DNA of 64,000 nt. It comes from an uncultured beta proteobacterium. GTDB taxonomy: Bacteria > Pseudomonadota > Gammaproteobacteria > Burkholderiales > Burkholderiaceae_B. A program made the position numbers and the translations under genes. This document shows positions 9,537 through 17,745 of the stretch, piece after piece. Each line of letters opens with the position of its first letter. The stretch's first letter is position 1. The notes under the pieces were generated by a model. It was not told the origin of the DNA. It saw nothing but the letters and a program-made list of their open reading frames with translations, and did no database searches. The stretch is from NCBI GenBank assembly GCA_903821335.1, contig CAIJKV010000205.1, forward strand, positions 79,490-143,489. Direction: 5' to 3'.

Positions 9537-9752
9537 TCAACGTGATTCAGAAACCTGCGCGTTGACAGGTGCTTTTTCAACCACCAGACCACGCTTGACA
9601 CCACCGTCGAGTATGGGTTGATCCGAGAAGTTCTTGAACGCCAGCGTCATGGTGATCGCGCAGCCAATAATTGCGACCGCAGGACCCGCCATCAATATCC
9701 AGGGCCAGGGTTGACGCCACCAGGGGCCAGCGTAGGTGTTGTTGTTGGTCAT
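9537..9752 (-). CDS. ccoH: FixH/CcoH-like protein, short form
   Basis: 71 residues. N-terminal WWRQPWPWILMAGPAVAIIGCAITMTLAF is the typical FixH membrane anchor, and DGGVKRGLVVEKA sits where other FixH proteins have a D-D-Y-Y-K-Q-G-L motif. FixH/CcoH proteins help build cbb3 oxidase and are usually about 150 residues with a periplasmic domain; that domain is absent here. A strong GAGGAAG site marks ATG 9752. It lies 10 bases after ccoG. The symbol is by homology of the anchor and position. Confidence 0.7.
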   Translation of the reverse strand: MTNNNTYAGPWWRQPWPWILMAGPAVAIIGCAITMTLAFKNFSDQPILDGGVKRGLVVEKAPVNAQVSESR

Positions 9753-9762
9753 GATGTCTTCC

Positions 9763-11298
9763 TCATTTCGGGAATATAAAGCTGGAGGCTTCACGCACCT
9801 CGGTTGCGACAGTGCCGTCCGGACGCGTGGACTTGGTCACAAATGTAATCGGATATGAGCCTGGCTTGGTGGACTCGGCCGGTACGCGTACGACGATGGG
9901 TACCATACGGTTGGTGGCCGGCGGTATATCGAGGTGCGAGGAAGACTGCGCAGTTTCACCCGTTTTGACGCGGGTGTCCGGTGCGTCGGCCACCAGGACC
10001 TTCATGCCTTCAAGCCCTTGGCCGGTAATAGAAAGTACGAGCGGCTGTTCAGAGGCATTGATGATCTGCAGGCGGTAGACGTTTTCGATCATTCCTCCGG
10101 CGACTTCACGGCCCAGCATGCCGCGATCGCGAATCACATCGACGCGCAGGGTGGTGCGTGTTGCCAGTGTGGCGATGAAGACCGAGATGATGATCAGCAT
10201 CAGGGTTGAATAAATCAGTACACGCGGTCGGATCAGGTGATGCCGGATCTCGGACACCGACAGGTTTTCAACCATGGCGCGTTCGGAGGTGTATCGGATC
10301 AGGTCTGGCGGGTAACGAAGTTTTTCCATGACCTGGTTGCAGGAATCGACGCACGCCCCGCAACCAATGCACATGTACTGCAAGCCATTGCGAATATCGA
10401 TGCCAGTCGGGCATACCTGCACGCAAATGTCGCAGTCGACACATTCGCCCAAGCCTGCGGCCTTGTAGTCGATTTTGCGTGAACGTGAACCGCGTGGTTC
10501 GCCACGCGTCTTGTCATAGGTAACGACGAGCGTGTCACGGTCAATCATGACGCTTTGAAAGCGCGCATAAGGACACATGTATTTGCATACTTGTTCACGC
10601 AGGAAGCCTGCGTTGCCCCAGGTTGCAAAGCTGTAGAACAAGAGCCAGAACCACTGCCAGGGGCCCAGGGCAAAGGCCATCAAGTCGTGACCCAGGCCAC
10701 GAACGGGAGCAAAGAAACCGATGAAGGAAAAGCCAGTCCACAGTGCAACCAGTATCCACAACAATTGCTTGGTCGCCTTCAGGCGTACTTTGCGAACCGA
10801 CCAGGGCGATTCATCCAGGCGAATGCGGGCAACGCGATCACCTTCGATCTTGCGCTCGATCCACATGAAAATTTCGGTATAGACGGTTTGCGGGCATGCA
10901 TAGCCGCAAAACAGGCGTCCGGCGATGGCGGTAAACAGGAACAAGCCCAGGGCGGAGATGATCAGCAACAGCGTCAGGTAGATGACGTCCTGTGGCCACA
11001 ACACCATGCCAAAGATATAAAATTTACGCGCGCCAAGATCAAACAGAACAGCTTGGCGACCGTTCCAGTTGAGCCACGGCAAACCATAGAAAATGGCTTG
11101 TGTCAGTGCAACAAGAATCCATCGCCACCGGGCGAAGACACCCTTGACAGAGCGCGAGTAGATTTTCGCCCTGACATCGTTAATGGTTTCTTCTAAAGTC
11201 TCGCTGCCTGCCGGCCGCTCCCTCGCCCCTGCCGGTCGCCATGGTGGCGGCTGATCATTTGTGTTGGCAGGGGTCGGTGGAAGCGTTTCAACAGGCAT
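9763..11298 (-). CDS. ccoG: Cytochrome oxidase accessory protein CcoG (RdxA/FixG)
   Basis: 511-residue membrane iron-sulphur protein needed for cbb3 oxidase maturation; members act as cupric reductases feeding copper to CcoN (family knowledge). Seen: five or so membrane segments, CGYACPQ in the NapH-like membrane part, CKYMCPYARFQ, and a double [4Fe-4S] ferredoxin motif running from CVDCDICVQVCP to CIGCGACVDSC (about residues 280-315). A C-terminal Ig-like periplasmic domain follows. It lies 9 bases downstream of ccoP, inside the operon. Confidence 0.96.
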   Translation of the reverse strand: MPVETLPPTPANTNDQPPPWRPAGARERPAGSETLEETINDVRAKIYSRSVKGVFARWRWILVALTQAIFYGLPWLNWNGRQAVLFDLGARKFYIFGMVLWPQDVIYLTLLLIISALGLFLFTAIAGRLFCGYACPQTVYTEIFMWIERKIEGDRVARIRLDESPWSVRKVRLKATKQLLWILVALWTGFSFIGFFAPVRGLGHDLMAFALGPWQWFWLLFYSFATWGNAGFLREQVCKYMCPYARFQSVMIDRDTLVVTYDKTRGEPRGSRSRKIDYKAAGLGECVDCDICVQVCPTGIDIRNGLQYMCIGCGACVDSCNQVMEKLRYPPDLIRYTSERAMVENLSVSEIRHHLIRPRVLIYSTLMLIIISVFIATLATRTTLRVDVIRDRGMLGREVAGGMIENVYRLQIINASEQPLVLSITGQGLEGMKVLVADAPDTRVKTGETAQSSSHLDIPPATNRMVPIVVRVPAESTKPGSYPITFVTKSTRPDGTVATEVREASSFIFPK

Positions 11299-11307
11299 GC
11301 ATTACTC

Positions 11308-12252
11308 TCATTTTGCCGCCACTGGCGCCGAGGCGGATGCCGTGACGTCGTGCCCACCAGACAATCCCCACACGAAGGCAGTCAGCAAACGAATCTGCTC
11401 GGTGGTCAGGTTGGCTTCTTGAGCGGGCATGCGGTTGTTACGACCGTTCAGGATGCCGTTGACAATGGTGGCCTCTGAACTGCCGTACAACCAGACATCA
11501 TCGGTCAGATTGGGGGCACCCAGCGCTTTGTTGCCTTTCCCGTCAGGACCATGACAGGCGACGCAACTGTTCATGAACTCACGCTTGCCACGCACAATAC
11601 GGATCTGATCAGCAGCGAGGCCAGACAGCGAGCGCACGTACTGGGCAATGTCACCAGCCGTGGCGGGATCAATGGAGTCTTTGAACGCAGGCATGATGCC
11701 ATTGCGACCCAGCGTAATGGTCGCCTGAATCGCTTCGGGCGTGCGACCGTACAGTGAATCACCGTCAACCAGGTTGGGAAAGCTTGGCGCACCCTTGGCG
11801 TCAGAGCCGTGGCACTGCGCGCAATTGTTCAGAAACAGGCGCTGACCAATCACACGCGCTTCAGGATCCTTGGCGATGGCGGGAATGTCCATCTTGGCAA
11901 AGCGCGCGTAGATAGGCGCGACCGAAGCGTCAAGTTGCGCCTGATCTTGCTTGACCTCTTGTGCCGTGGTGAACCCAAGCGTGCCCTTGTAGGCACCCAG
12001 CCCCGGATACAGAACCAGGTAACCCAGTCCAAAGAAACACATGCCTACGTACATGATGGTCCACCAGCGTGGAACCGGATTGTTCATCTCACGCAGGTTG
12101 CCATCCCAGACGTGTCCGGTGTCTTCTACCTTGACGGTACTGACGCCCAGCCATTTACGTTGTGAGAATATCAGCCACAAGCACCAGAAAATGCCCAACA
12201 AGGCGATGCCGCCGACGTAATAGCCCCAAAAGCCGTTTACAAAATCGCTCAT
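11308..12252 (-). CDS. ccoP: cbb3 oxidase subunit III, dihaem cytochrome c CcoP
   Basis: 314 residues. It is an electron-entry subunit of the high-affinity cbb3 oxidase, with two membrane segments (about 8-28 and 65-85) and two class I haem c domains with CAQCH and CVACH binding motifs. Axial methionines are likely in GIMPAF and NRMPAQ. Its ATG overlaps the ccoQ stop by four bases (ATGA), indicating translational coupling. The C-terminus is a short Ala/Ser-rich tail. Confidence 0.97.
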   Translation of the reverse strand: MSDFVNGFWGYYVGGIALLGIFWCLWLIFSQRKWLGVSTVKVEDTGHVWDGNLREMNNPVPRWWTIMYVGMCFFGLGYLVLYPGLGAYKGTLGFTTAQEVKQDQAQLDASVAPIYARFAKMDIPAIAKDPEARVIGQRLFLNNCAQCHGSDAKGAPSFPNLVDGDSLYGRTPEAIQATITLGRNGIMPAFKDSIDPATAGDIAQYVRSLSGLAADQIRIVRGKREFMNSCVACHGPDGKGNKALGAPNLTDDVWLYGSSEATIVNGILNGRNNRMPAQEANLTTEQIRLLTAFVWGLSGGHDVTASASAPVAAK

Positions 12253-12419
12253 GGCCGATTTACCTCTTTTTGTTGCGGTTGTGCTTCGTCAGGCAGTGCG
12301 AACGGCAACATCGCCGCGTCGTGATTAGCCTTTCGGCGACCTTTGGAAAAGGCCCACCAGACGATGCCAAAAAATGTGATCATTGCCAGAACGGTTGAAA
12401 GTGCGTTCAGGTAAGCCAT
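12249..12419 (-). CDS. ccoQ: cbb3 oxidase subunit IV CcoQ
   Basis: 56 residues, found by translating the gap between ccoO and ccoP. It begins MAYLNALSTVLAMITFFGIV, one membrane helix ending in WWAFSKGRRK, then a soluble polar tail. CcoQ stabilises the oxidase complex. It begins two bases after the ccoO stop with GGAGG 10-11 bases upstream, and its stop overlaps the ccoP start. Confidence 0.93.
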   Translation of the reverse strand: MAYLNALSTVLAMITFFGIVWWAFSKGRRKANHDAAMLPFALPDEAQPQQKEVNRP

Positions 12420-12421
12420 GA

Positions 12422-13075
12422 TCATTTACCTCCGGCAGACTTCTGCTGGGCAGCGCGCACGCCAGTTCCGAGACCTTGCAGGAATGCAACCAGCGCATCT
12501 TCCTCAGACTTGCCAACAAGAGCTGCGGGTGCCGCCGCAATTTGCGCGTCAGTGTAAGGAACACCCACGATACGCAAGGCACGCATGCGATCACCAATGT
12601 TGGCGCCTTCCACGGTACCCTTGGCAAGCCATGGATAACCGGGCATGTTGGACTCGGGCACGACCGCGCGCGGGTTGTTCAGGTGGATGCGGTGCCAGTC
12701 GTCAGAGTAGCGGGCGCCCACGCGCGCAAGGTCAGGACCCGTGCGCTTGGAACCCCACAGGAACGGGTGATCGAAGACTGATTCACCTGCGACCGAGTAC
12801 GGGCCATAGCGCTGGACTTCGGCGCGCAGCATACGGACCTGCTGTGAGTGACAGCCAACGCAGCCTTCGCGTATGTAGATGTCACGTCCCATCAGGCGCA
12901 GTGGATCATACGGCTCGACCCCGGGTGCCGCTTCGGTGGTGGAATGCTGGAAGAACAGCGGCACAATTTGCACCAGTCCGGCAAACAGCACCACAACAAT
13001 GCTGGCAATGATCATCAGGCCGATATTTTTTTCCAGCGTCTGATGTGAAAAGAAACCATGTTTTTCGTTTGCCAT
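12422..13075 (-). CDS. ccoO: cbb3 oxidase subunit II, monohaem cytochrome c CcoO
   Basis: 217 residues with an N-terminal membrane anchor (about 18-38), a single haem c motif [10 protein letters not shown] and the conserved [22 protein letters not shown] stretch found in CcoO/FixO. The likely axial Met is in [10 protein letters not shown]. It passes electrons from CcoP to the CcoN active site. It is second in the operon, 9 bases after ccoN. Confidence 0.97.
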   Translation of the reverse strand: MANEKHGFFSHQTLEKNIGLMIIASIVVVLFAGLVQIVPLFFQHSTTEAAPGVEPYDPLRLMGRDIYIREGCVGCHSQQVRMLRAEVQRYGPYSVAGESVFDHPFLWGSKRTGPDLARVGARYSDDWHRIHLNNPRAVVPESNMPGYPWLAKGTVEGANIGDRMRALRIVGVPYTDAQIAAAPAALVGKSEEDALVAFLQGLGTGVRAAQQKSAGGK

Positions 13076-13084
13076 GATGTCCTC

Positions 13085-14545
13085 TCAGGCTTTTGCCGCG
13101 GCGGCGGTTGTTGAATGGGCGTTGTTCGGGATCGCAGGATTCACTGCGGTTTGCCCGACAACCGTTTTGAACACGTTGTACGCCATGATCAGCATGCCGA
13201 CCAGGTACAACGCACCACCACTCAGACGAATCGCGTAGAACGGCAGCGTGGACTTGACTGATTCGACGAAGCTGTAGGTCAGCGAACCGTCTGGCTCGGT
13301 AGCACGCCACATCAGGCCCTGCATCACACCGGCAATCCACATCGAGGCGATGTAGAGCACCACACCGATCGTGGCAACCCAGAAGTGCACTTCGATCAGG
13401 CGCACGCTGTACATTTTTTCACGGCCCCAGAGGCGCGGGATGATGTAATAGAGCATACCGAAAGTGATCATGGCGACCCAGCCCAGCGCACCGGAGTGCA
13501 CATGGCCAATGGTCCAGTCGGTGTAGTGCGACAGCGCGTTGACGGTGCGGATCGACATCATCGAGCCTTCGAAGGTCGACATACCGTAGAACGACAGCGA
13601 CACCACCATGAACTTCAGGATCGGGTCAGTACGCAGCTTGTTCCAGGCACCGGACAGTGTCATCACGCCGTTAATCATGCCGCCCCATGAAGGTGCGAGC
13701 AGTATCAGCGAGAACACCATGCCCAAGGACTGCGTCCAGTCAGGCAGTGAGGTGTAGAGCAAGTGATGAGGACCTGCCCACATGTACGTAAAGGCCAGTG
13801 CCCAAAAGTGAACAATCGACAGGCGATACGAGTAAATGGGGCGCTCGGCTTGCTTGGGGATGAAGTAGTACATCATGCCCAGGAAGCTGGTGGTCAGGAA
13901 AAAGCCCACGGCGTTATGACCGTACCACCACTGCACCATGGCGTCCTGGACACCGGCGTAGGCCGAGTAGGACTTGAACAGCGAAACCGGGATTTCGATG
14001 TTGTTGACAATGTGCAGAATGGCAATGGTCAGGATGTACGAGCCAAAGAACCAGTTGGCCACGTAGATGTGCGCGGTTTTGCGCTTGACGATCGTGCCGA
14101 AGAACACAATCGCGTAGGCGACCCAGACCAGCGTGATCAGGATGTCGATCGGCCATTCGAGTTCTGCGTATTCTTTGCTGGTGGTGATCCCCAGGGGCAG
14201 CGTGATGGCTGCACTCAGGATCACGAGCTGCCAGCCCCAGAAAGTGAAGGACGCCAGCCATCCGGCGAACAGGCGAGCCTGACAAGTTCGCTGCACAACG
14301 TAATAAGACGCGGCGAAGAGCGCACTGCCACCAAATGCGAAAATAACGGCATTGGTGTGCAGCGGCCGGAGCCGTCCGTACGTCAGGAAAGGGATGTCCA
14401 GATTGAGCTGGGGCCACAGCAACTGCGCTGCGATCACAACCCCAACCAGCATGCCGACGATGCCCCAAACCACAGTCATGATGGCAAATTGCCTGACGAC
14501 TTTGTAGTTGAAGGTATCGGCTGTTGCGATGGGCGAACTAGCCAT
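13085..14545 (-). CDS. ccoN: cbb3 oxidase catalytic subunit CcoN
   Basis: 486 residues, about 12 membrane helices. Subunit I of the high-affinity terminal oxidase; it reduces oxygen and pumps protons. Haem and Cu-B ligands are seen in [39 protein letters not shown] and [11 protein letters not shown]. The frame extends to 14611, but [15 protein letters not shown] at 14545 is the family start and has AGAGGAA upstream. A perfect FNR box lies 69 bases upstream, consistent with low-oxygen induction. First gene of ccoNOQPGH. Confidence 0.97.
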   Translation of the reverse strand: MASSPIATADTFNYKVVRQFAIMTVVWGIVGMLVGVVIAAQLLWPQLNLDIPFLTYGRLRPLHTNAVIFAFGGSALFAASYYVVQRTCQARLFAGWLASFTFWGWQLVILSAAITLPLGITTSKEYAELEWPIDILITLVWVAYAIVFFGTIVKRKTAHIYVANWFFGSYILTIAILHIVNNIEIPVSLFKSYSAYAGVQDAMVQWWYGHNAVGFFLTTSFLGMMYYFIPKQAERPIYSYRLSIVHFWALAFTYMWAGPHHLLYTSLPDWTQSLGMVFSLILLAPSWGGMINGVMTLSGAWNKLRTDPILKFMVVSLSFYGMSTFEGSMMSIRTVNALSHYTDWTIGHVHSGALGWVAMITFGMLYYIIPRLWGREKMYSVRLIEVHFWVATIGVVLYIASMWIAGVMQGLMWRATEPDGSLTYSFVESVKSTLPFYAIRLSGGALYLVGMLIMAYNVFKTVVGQTAVNPAIPNNAHSTTAAAAKA

Positions 14546-14613
14546 GATTTGCGTTCCTCTCTGAAAATCGGTTCTACATGCAAACATGATCAACTGAGAC
14601 GTGTCAATCACAT

Positions 14614-14627
14614 TTGATCTAGATCAA
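14614..14627 (-). promoter_or_regulatory. Perfect FNR box of the ccoN promoter
   Basis: TTGATCTAGATCAA matches TTGAT-N4-ATCAA in every defined base. A class II promoter centred at -41.5 would start transcription at about 14579, with a GATCAT -10 (14591-14586, 4 of 6) in the right place and a 33-base leader before ccoN. Confidence 0.88.
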
Positions 14628-14663
14628 CTTCATTGTTGAAGTCTTGAAACTTTTTGACAACTA

Positions 14664-14687
14664 TTGCGCGTTGCAGCATACGCGCAA
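14664..14687 (-). repeat. Inverted repeat between ccoS and the ccoN promoter
   Basis: 7-bp perfect arms TTGCGCG (14664-14670) and CGCGCAA (14681-14687) with a 10-base loop, 50 bases after the ccoS stop. No T run follows, so it is a poor intrinsic terminator. It could slow or protect ccoI-ccoS transcripts. Confidence 0.35.
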
Positions 14688-14736
14688 CAACGAGGGTAAA
14701 AGTGCCGGCCTGCAAGGCGACGACCATGCCTGGCGA

Positions 14737-14895
14737 CTACTGTCCCGGAGTGGGACGATCGTCGTCGTTCAGGATCGCCTGACTGGCAGCGTCGGGGTCG
14801 TCGTATTGACCAGAAAACACTGCCCACCACAGTACGCCACCAATCAGGGCGATGATCGCCAGGGACAGGGGCAACAGCAGGTAAAGTATTTCCAT
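14737..14895 (-). CDS. ccoS: cbb3 oxidase maturation protein CcoS
   Basis: 52 residues, read directly from the sequence. It starts MEILYLLLPLSLAIIALIGG, has one membrane helix, then the family hallmark WWAVFSGQYDDPD and an acidic tail with NDDDRPT. CcoS is required for haem b and copper insertion into CcoN. It lies 12 bases downstream of the short ccoI-like gene and upstream of ccoNOQP, an order different from the usual ccoNOQP-GHIS. Confidence 0.92.
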   Translation of the reverse strand: MEILYLLLPLSLAIIALIGGVLWWAVFSGQYDDPDAASQAILNDDDRPTPGQ

Positions 14896-14907
14896 CTATC
14901 GTCCGCG

Positions 14908-15879
14908 TCAGGCTGCGCCGGGCTGCGCCGGGTGTGACTGAGCGATGGGCACCAAGGCGGGCGCTGGAATGCGGTACAGACGCCAGGCGTTGAGCACAAC
15001 GGCGGTCGAGGACATGAGCATCGCGAGCGCAGCGACCCAGGGTGTCACCAGCCCGATGGCGGCAAGCGGCATGGTCAGGAGGTGCCAGGCAAGGGAGCCA
15101 TAGAGGTTTTGCCGGGTGATGCGCCGTGACCTGGCAAACAGCGCGTCTTGTTGGGAGGCAGTCATCTGGGGGTAAGCGGCCAGGGTGGCATGGGTGGCGG
15201 CCAAGGAGGCAGGAGCCGCAAGTGACAATGCACAGGGGCAACTCATGACCAGTAGCGACACCATGACGGGCATGGCATGTTCGGGGTTGGTCGCCCACCA
15301 GAAGGCCGCGACAATGAGTGCGAGGGTCAACTGTGTCAGGACAAACAGGGTCGCCACACGATCGGATTGTCGGATGAGCGGGTCGCACAGGGCAACCAGC
15401 GCCTGGTTGGGTTCTGACTGGTCGACTGACTGACGCGCACGCATCTCAAAGTACCGGGCAGTGAGCAAAAAGGCGACGAACATGGTGACGGAGTCGAAAT
15501 AGACCTCGCCCCGGCCCAGGATGGTCGAGATGGCGCTGGGGACAAAGGCGGCGATGATGCTGATTGCCACGGGAATGTCCATGGTGATGCGCCGTTGGGT
15601 CCAGGCGCGGACCACGCCACCCCAGACTGGCCAGGCTGAATACAGGATGACCGGGACGGTGAGTGCGAAGCTTGCCCAGTTCATCAGGAAGATCGCCCAT
15701 TCGAGGACGGCGAGGCTGTCATTGGGGCCGGCTTCTATGCGAAGGTATCCGGGTAACGCAAACATCATGACCTGCATCATGGCCAGCCAGGCGAGCCCCA
15801 GACGCACAAGGGTGCGGCGTCGGTCAGCCATTTCGGCGGGCGACAGCGGCCGGTTCAGGGCGAAGATAGATTTGGCCAT
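14908..15879 (-). CDS. CcoI-like copper P-type ATPase membrane domain without catalytic domains
   Basis: 323 residues against roughly 720-840 for CcoI/CopA2. Eight hydrophobic segments align with the eight helices of P1B-ATPases: VRLGLAWLAMMQVMMFALPG, the DSVTMFVAFLLTARYFEMRA helix, the copper motif CPC in TM6 (LVMSCPCALSLAAP), and a last helix with M-x-x-S-S (LAMLMSSTAVVLNAW). Missing are the metal-binding HMA domain, the actuator domain (TGE), and the phosphorylation/nucleotide domains (no DKTGT, no GDGxND). The TM7 Tyr-Asn pair of CopA proteins appears as Trp-His. The two cytosolic domains are cut out in frame and the helices are intact, which argues against a recent frameshift. It is followed 12 bases later by ccoS, so it is probably a retained oxidase-assembly protein that cannot pump by ATP hydrolysis. 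Confidence 0.85.
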   Translation of the reverse strand: MAKSIFALNRPLSPAEMADRRRTLVRLGLAWLAMMQVMMFALPGYLRIEAGPNDSLAVLEWAIFLMNWASFALTVPVILYSAWPVWGGVVRAWTQRRITMDIPVAISIIAAFVPSAISTILGRGEVYFDSVTMFVAFLLTARYFEMRARQSVDQSEPNQALVALCDPLIRQSDRVATLFVLTQLTLALIVAAFWWATNPEHAMPVMVSLLVMSCPCALSLAAPASLAATHATLAAYPQMTASQQDALFARSRRITRQNLYGSLAWHLLTMPLAAIGLVTPWVAALAMLMSSTAVVLNAWRLYRIPAPALVPIAQSHPAQPGAA

Positions 15880-15887
15880 GGTGCGTA

Positions 15888-15929
15888 ATGTTAGCGCGTT
15901 GGCGAGGAGGCAAGGTTGATATATGTCAA
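15888..15929 (-). promoter_or_regulatory. Class II FNR promoter of the short ccoI-ccoS operon
   Basis: On the minus strand TTGACATATATCAA (15929-15916) fits the TTGA-N6-TCAA FNR/FixK site with one change from the strict consensus. A -10 TAACAT lies at 15893-15888. Both agree on a start near 15881, with the FNR site centred at -41.5. That is two bases before the ATG at 15879, so the message would be nearly leaderless; no ribosome site is present. Confidence 0.75.
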
Positions 15930-16004
15930 GATGGATAGGGCCAGTTTAGAGGTGAGTGGGCCTTGTTGGCCCGCTTTGACGACTCATCCTTTCTGAATCA
16001 ATGC

Positions 16005-16031
16005 AAAAAGCGGCTTTTTGAGCCGCTTTTT
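16005..16031. terminator. Intrinsic terminator after aceA
   Basis: 11-bp stem (arms 16005-16015 and 16021-16031) around a TTTTG loop, with A run on one side and T run on the other, so it works in either direction. It ends aceA transcripts (minus strand). Confidence 0.9.
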
Positions 16032-16114
16032 GATACTTTTTGGAGCTTTATTGGCTATTTAAGTCAATATCTGATAATTTTTGATAATCAAATATTGTTT
16101 AAAAAATGCGCTTT

Positions 16115-17434
16115 TTAGGCATGTACTGCTTCTTCCTGGTCTTCGAACTGGGCCTCTTCGGTTGAACCGTGCAAGGCCGTGGTCGATGATTTGCCGCCTT
16201 CGATAGTCTGGGTCACAGCATCGAAGTAGCCTGTGCCGACTTCGCGCTGGTGTTTGACTGCGGTGAAGCCTTTGTCGGCAGCGGCGAATTCTTTTTGCTG
16301 CAGTTCGACGAAAGCACTCATGTTGTTGCGTGCATAGCCGTGTGCCAGTTCGAACATGCCGTAGTTCAGGGCATGGAAACCAGCCAGGGTGATGAACTGG
16401 AACTTGTAACCCATGGCACCCAGTTCGCGCTGAAACTTGGCGATGGTGGCATCGTCCAGGTTCTTTTTCCAGTTAAAGGAAGGCGAGCAGTTGTAGGCCA
16501 ACAGCTTGCCGGGGAACTGACGGTGAATCGCTTCAGCGAACTTGCGGGCGTATTCCAGGCTCGGGGTACCGGTTTCACACCAGATCAGGTCTGCATAAGG
16601 TGCATAGGCCAAGCCACGCGAGATGCCCTGGTCGATGCCGGCACGTGCGCGGAAAAAGCCCTCGACGGTGCGCTCGCCAGTCAGGAACGGGCGATCGTTT
16701 TCGTCCACATCGCTGGTCACCAGGTCAGCTGCGTCGGCATCGGTGCGAGCCAGCAGGATGGTGGGGGTGCCCATGACATCGGCGGCGAGGCGCGCTGCGT
16801 TGAGCTTGCTGACGGCTTCGCGGGTCGGGACCAGCACTTTGCCGCCCATGTGACCGCATTTCTTGACAGAAGCCAGTTGGTCTTCAAAGTGCACACCAGC
16901 GGCGCCGTTGTCGATCATGGACTTCATCAGTTCGAAGGCGTTCAGCACGCCGCCAAAGCCAGCTTCTGCGTCGGCGATGATCGGGGCGAAGTAATCAATG
17001 TAGTCTGAATCGGTCGGGTCCTTGCCTTCCATCCACTGGATCTGGTCACACCGTGTCAGCGCGTTATTGATGCGGCGCACTACCTGGGGCACGGAGTTGA
17101 CGGGGTACAGTGATTGGTCAGGATACATTTCGCCAGCTACGTTGGCGTCGCCTGCGACCTGCCAGCCCGAAAGGTAGATGGCCTTGAGACCGGCCTTGAC
17201 CTGTTGCATGGCCTGGTTGCCGGTCATGGCACCGAGCGTGTTGACGAACGGTTCGCTGTGCAGCAGGCTCCAGAGTTTTTCTGAACCGCGGCGTGCCAGG
17301 GTGTGCTCAATGGGAAGCGAGCCGCGCAGACGGACGACTTCTTCGGCGGTGTAGTCACGCTTGATACCCTTCCAACGAGGATTTTCGGCCCAGTCTTTCT
17401 GCAAAGCACGCACTGCATTTTCACGTGTAGTCAT
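16115..17434 (-). CDS. aceA: Isocitrate lyase
   Basis: 439 residues. It cleaves isocitrate to glyoxylate and succinate, the first glyoxylate-shunt step, needed to grow on acetate, fatty acids or other acetyl-CoA sources. The active-site signature [13 protein letters not shown] is present, and metal/substrate residues occur in [12 protein letters not shown] and [11 protein letters not shown]. The length fits the short bacterial form. A monocistronic unit: terminator downstream, and a long repeat-rich region upstream shared with queF. Malate synthase is not in the window. Confidence 0.97.
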   Translation of the reverse strand: MTTRENAVRALQKDWAENPRWKGIKRDYTAEEVVRLRGSLPIEHTLARRGSEKLWSLLHSEPFVNTLGAMTGNQAMQQVKAGLKAIYLSGWQVAGDANVAGEMYPDQSLYPVNSVPQVVRRINNALTRCDQIQWMEGKDPTDSDYIDYFAPIIADAEAGFGGVLNAFELMKSMIDNGAAGVHFEDQLASVKKCGHMGGKVLVPTREAVSKLNAARLAADVMGTPTILLARTDADAADLVTSDVDENDRPFLTGERTVEGFFRARAGIDQGISRGLAYAPYADLIWCETGTPSLEYARKFAEAIHRQFPGKLLAYNCSPSFNWKKNLDDATIAKFQRELGAMGYKFQFITLAGFHALNYGMFELAHGYARNNMSAFVELQQKEFAAADKGFTAVKHQREVGTGYFDAVTQTIEGGKSSTTALHGSTEEAQFEDQEEAVHA

Positions 17435-17477
17435 CTCAAAACTCCTTATCGGGGGGAATTAGTGGCACAACAAACTG

Positions 17478-17492
17478 TGTTGCCATGTGAAA
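17478..17492 (+). promoter_or_regulatory. Operator-like repeat copy, aceA-proximal
   Basis: TGTTGCCATGTGAAA matches 12 of 15 bases of the TTTCGCAATGTGAAA motif. It lies 43 bases before the aceA start, where a bound repressor would block transcription or translation initiation. Confidence 0.45.
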
Positions 17493-17583
17493 CAGTCTAA
17501 AGATATGTCGCACCGCAATACAACTGAACGCCAAGAGAATTCAAAAAATATTATCTAACATAATCAAATAGTTACAGTGGTCG

Positions 17584-17598
17584 TTTCGTATTGTGAAA
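17584..17598 (+). promoter_or_regulatory. Operator-like repeat copy, middle
   Basis: TTTCGTATTGTGAAA matches 13 of 15 bases of the motif and is itself nearly palindromic. A weaker copy sharing TGTGAAA lies 20 bases on, at 17604-17618. Confidence 0.5.
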
Positions 17599-17663
17599 AA
17601 GAATTTGCACCTGTGAAACGCACAGTTGTGGCGGTGCAGCAATATTTTTCATCAGACGAGATT

Positions 17664-17686
17664 CATTTTTCACATTGCGAAAAATG
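17664..17686. promoter_or_regulatory. 23-bp palindrome in the aceA/queF region
   Basis: Perfect 8-bp arms CATTTTTC (17664-17671) and GAAAAATG (17679-17686); of the inner bases only one pair fails to match. It is 60 bases before queF and 230 before aceA. The core TTTCACATTGCGAAA is the best copy of the repeated motif. The regulator is unknown; glyoxylate-shunt regulators of the RamB/PrpR (XRE) or IclR type are candidates. Confidence 0.6.
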
Positions 17687-17745
17687 GCGCGCATTTCGTT
17701 AAAATACGGGCACCCTTTTGATCTCACTCATTTGAAAAGCAGCGA

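Larger units (their letters stand above)
17435..17745. other. Divergent aceA/queF control region with repeated operator-like motif
   Basis: 311 bases without a gene. AT-rich, with one long palindrome (17664-17686) and at least two more copies of a TTTCGCAATGTGAAA-like 15-mer (17584-17598, 17478-17492), plus a weaker one at 17604-17618. The repeats span the aceA side, so they probably serve aceA rather than queF. Confidence 0.7.

Noticed and set aside
14630..15388. 252-codon minus-strand frame overlapping the short ccoI gene
   Set aside because: The CcoI-type frame has clear helices and the CPC motif; the other frame has none. I also considered that it could hold the missing ATPase domains by frameshift, and it does not (no DKTGT or GDG).
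15880..16114. Search for a missing HMA domain upstream of the short ccoI gene
   Set aside because: The stretch holds an FNR promoter and the aceA terminator; no coding signal for a metal-binding domain was found.
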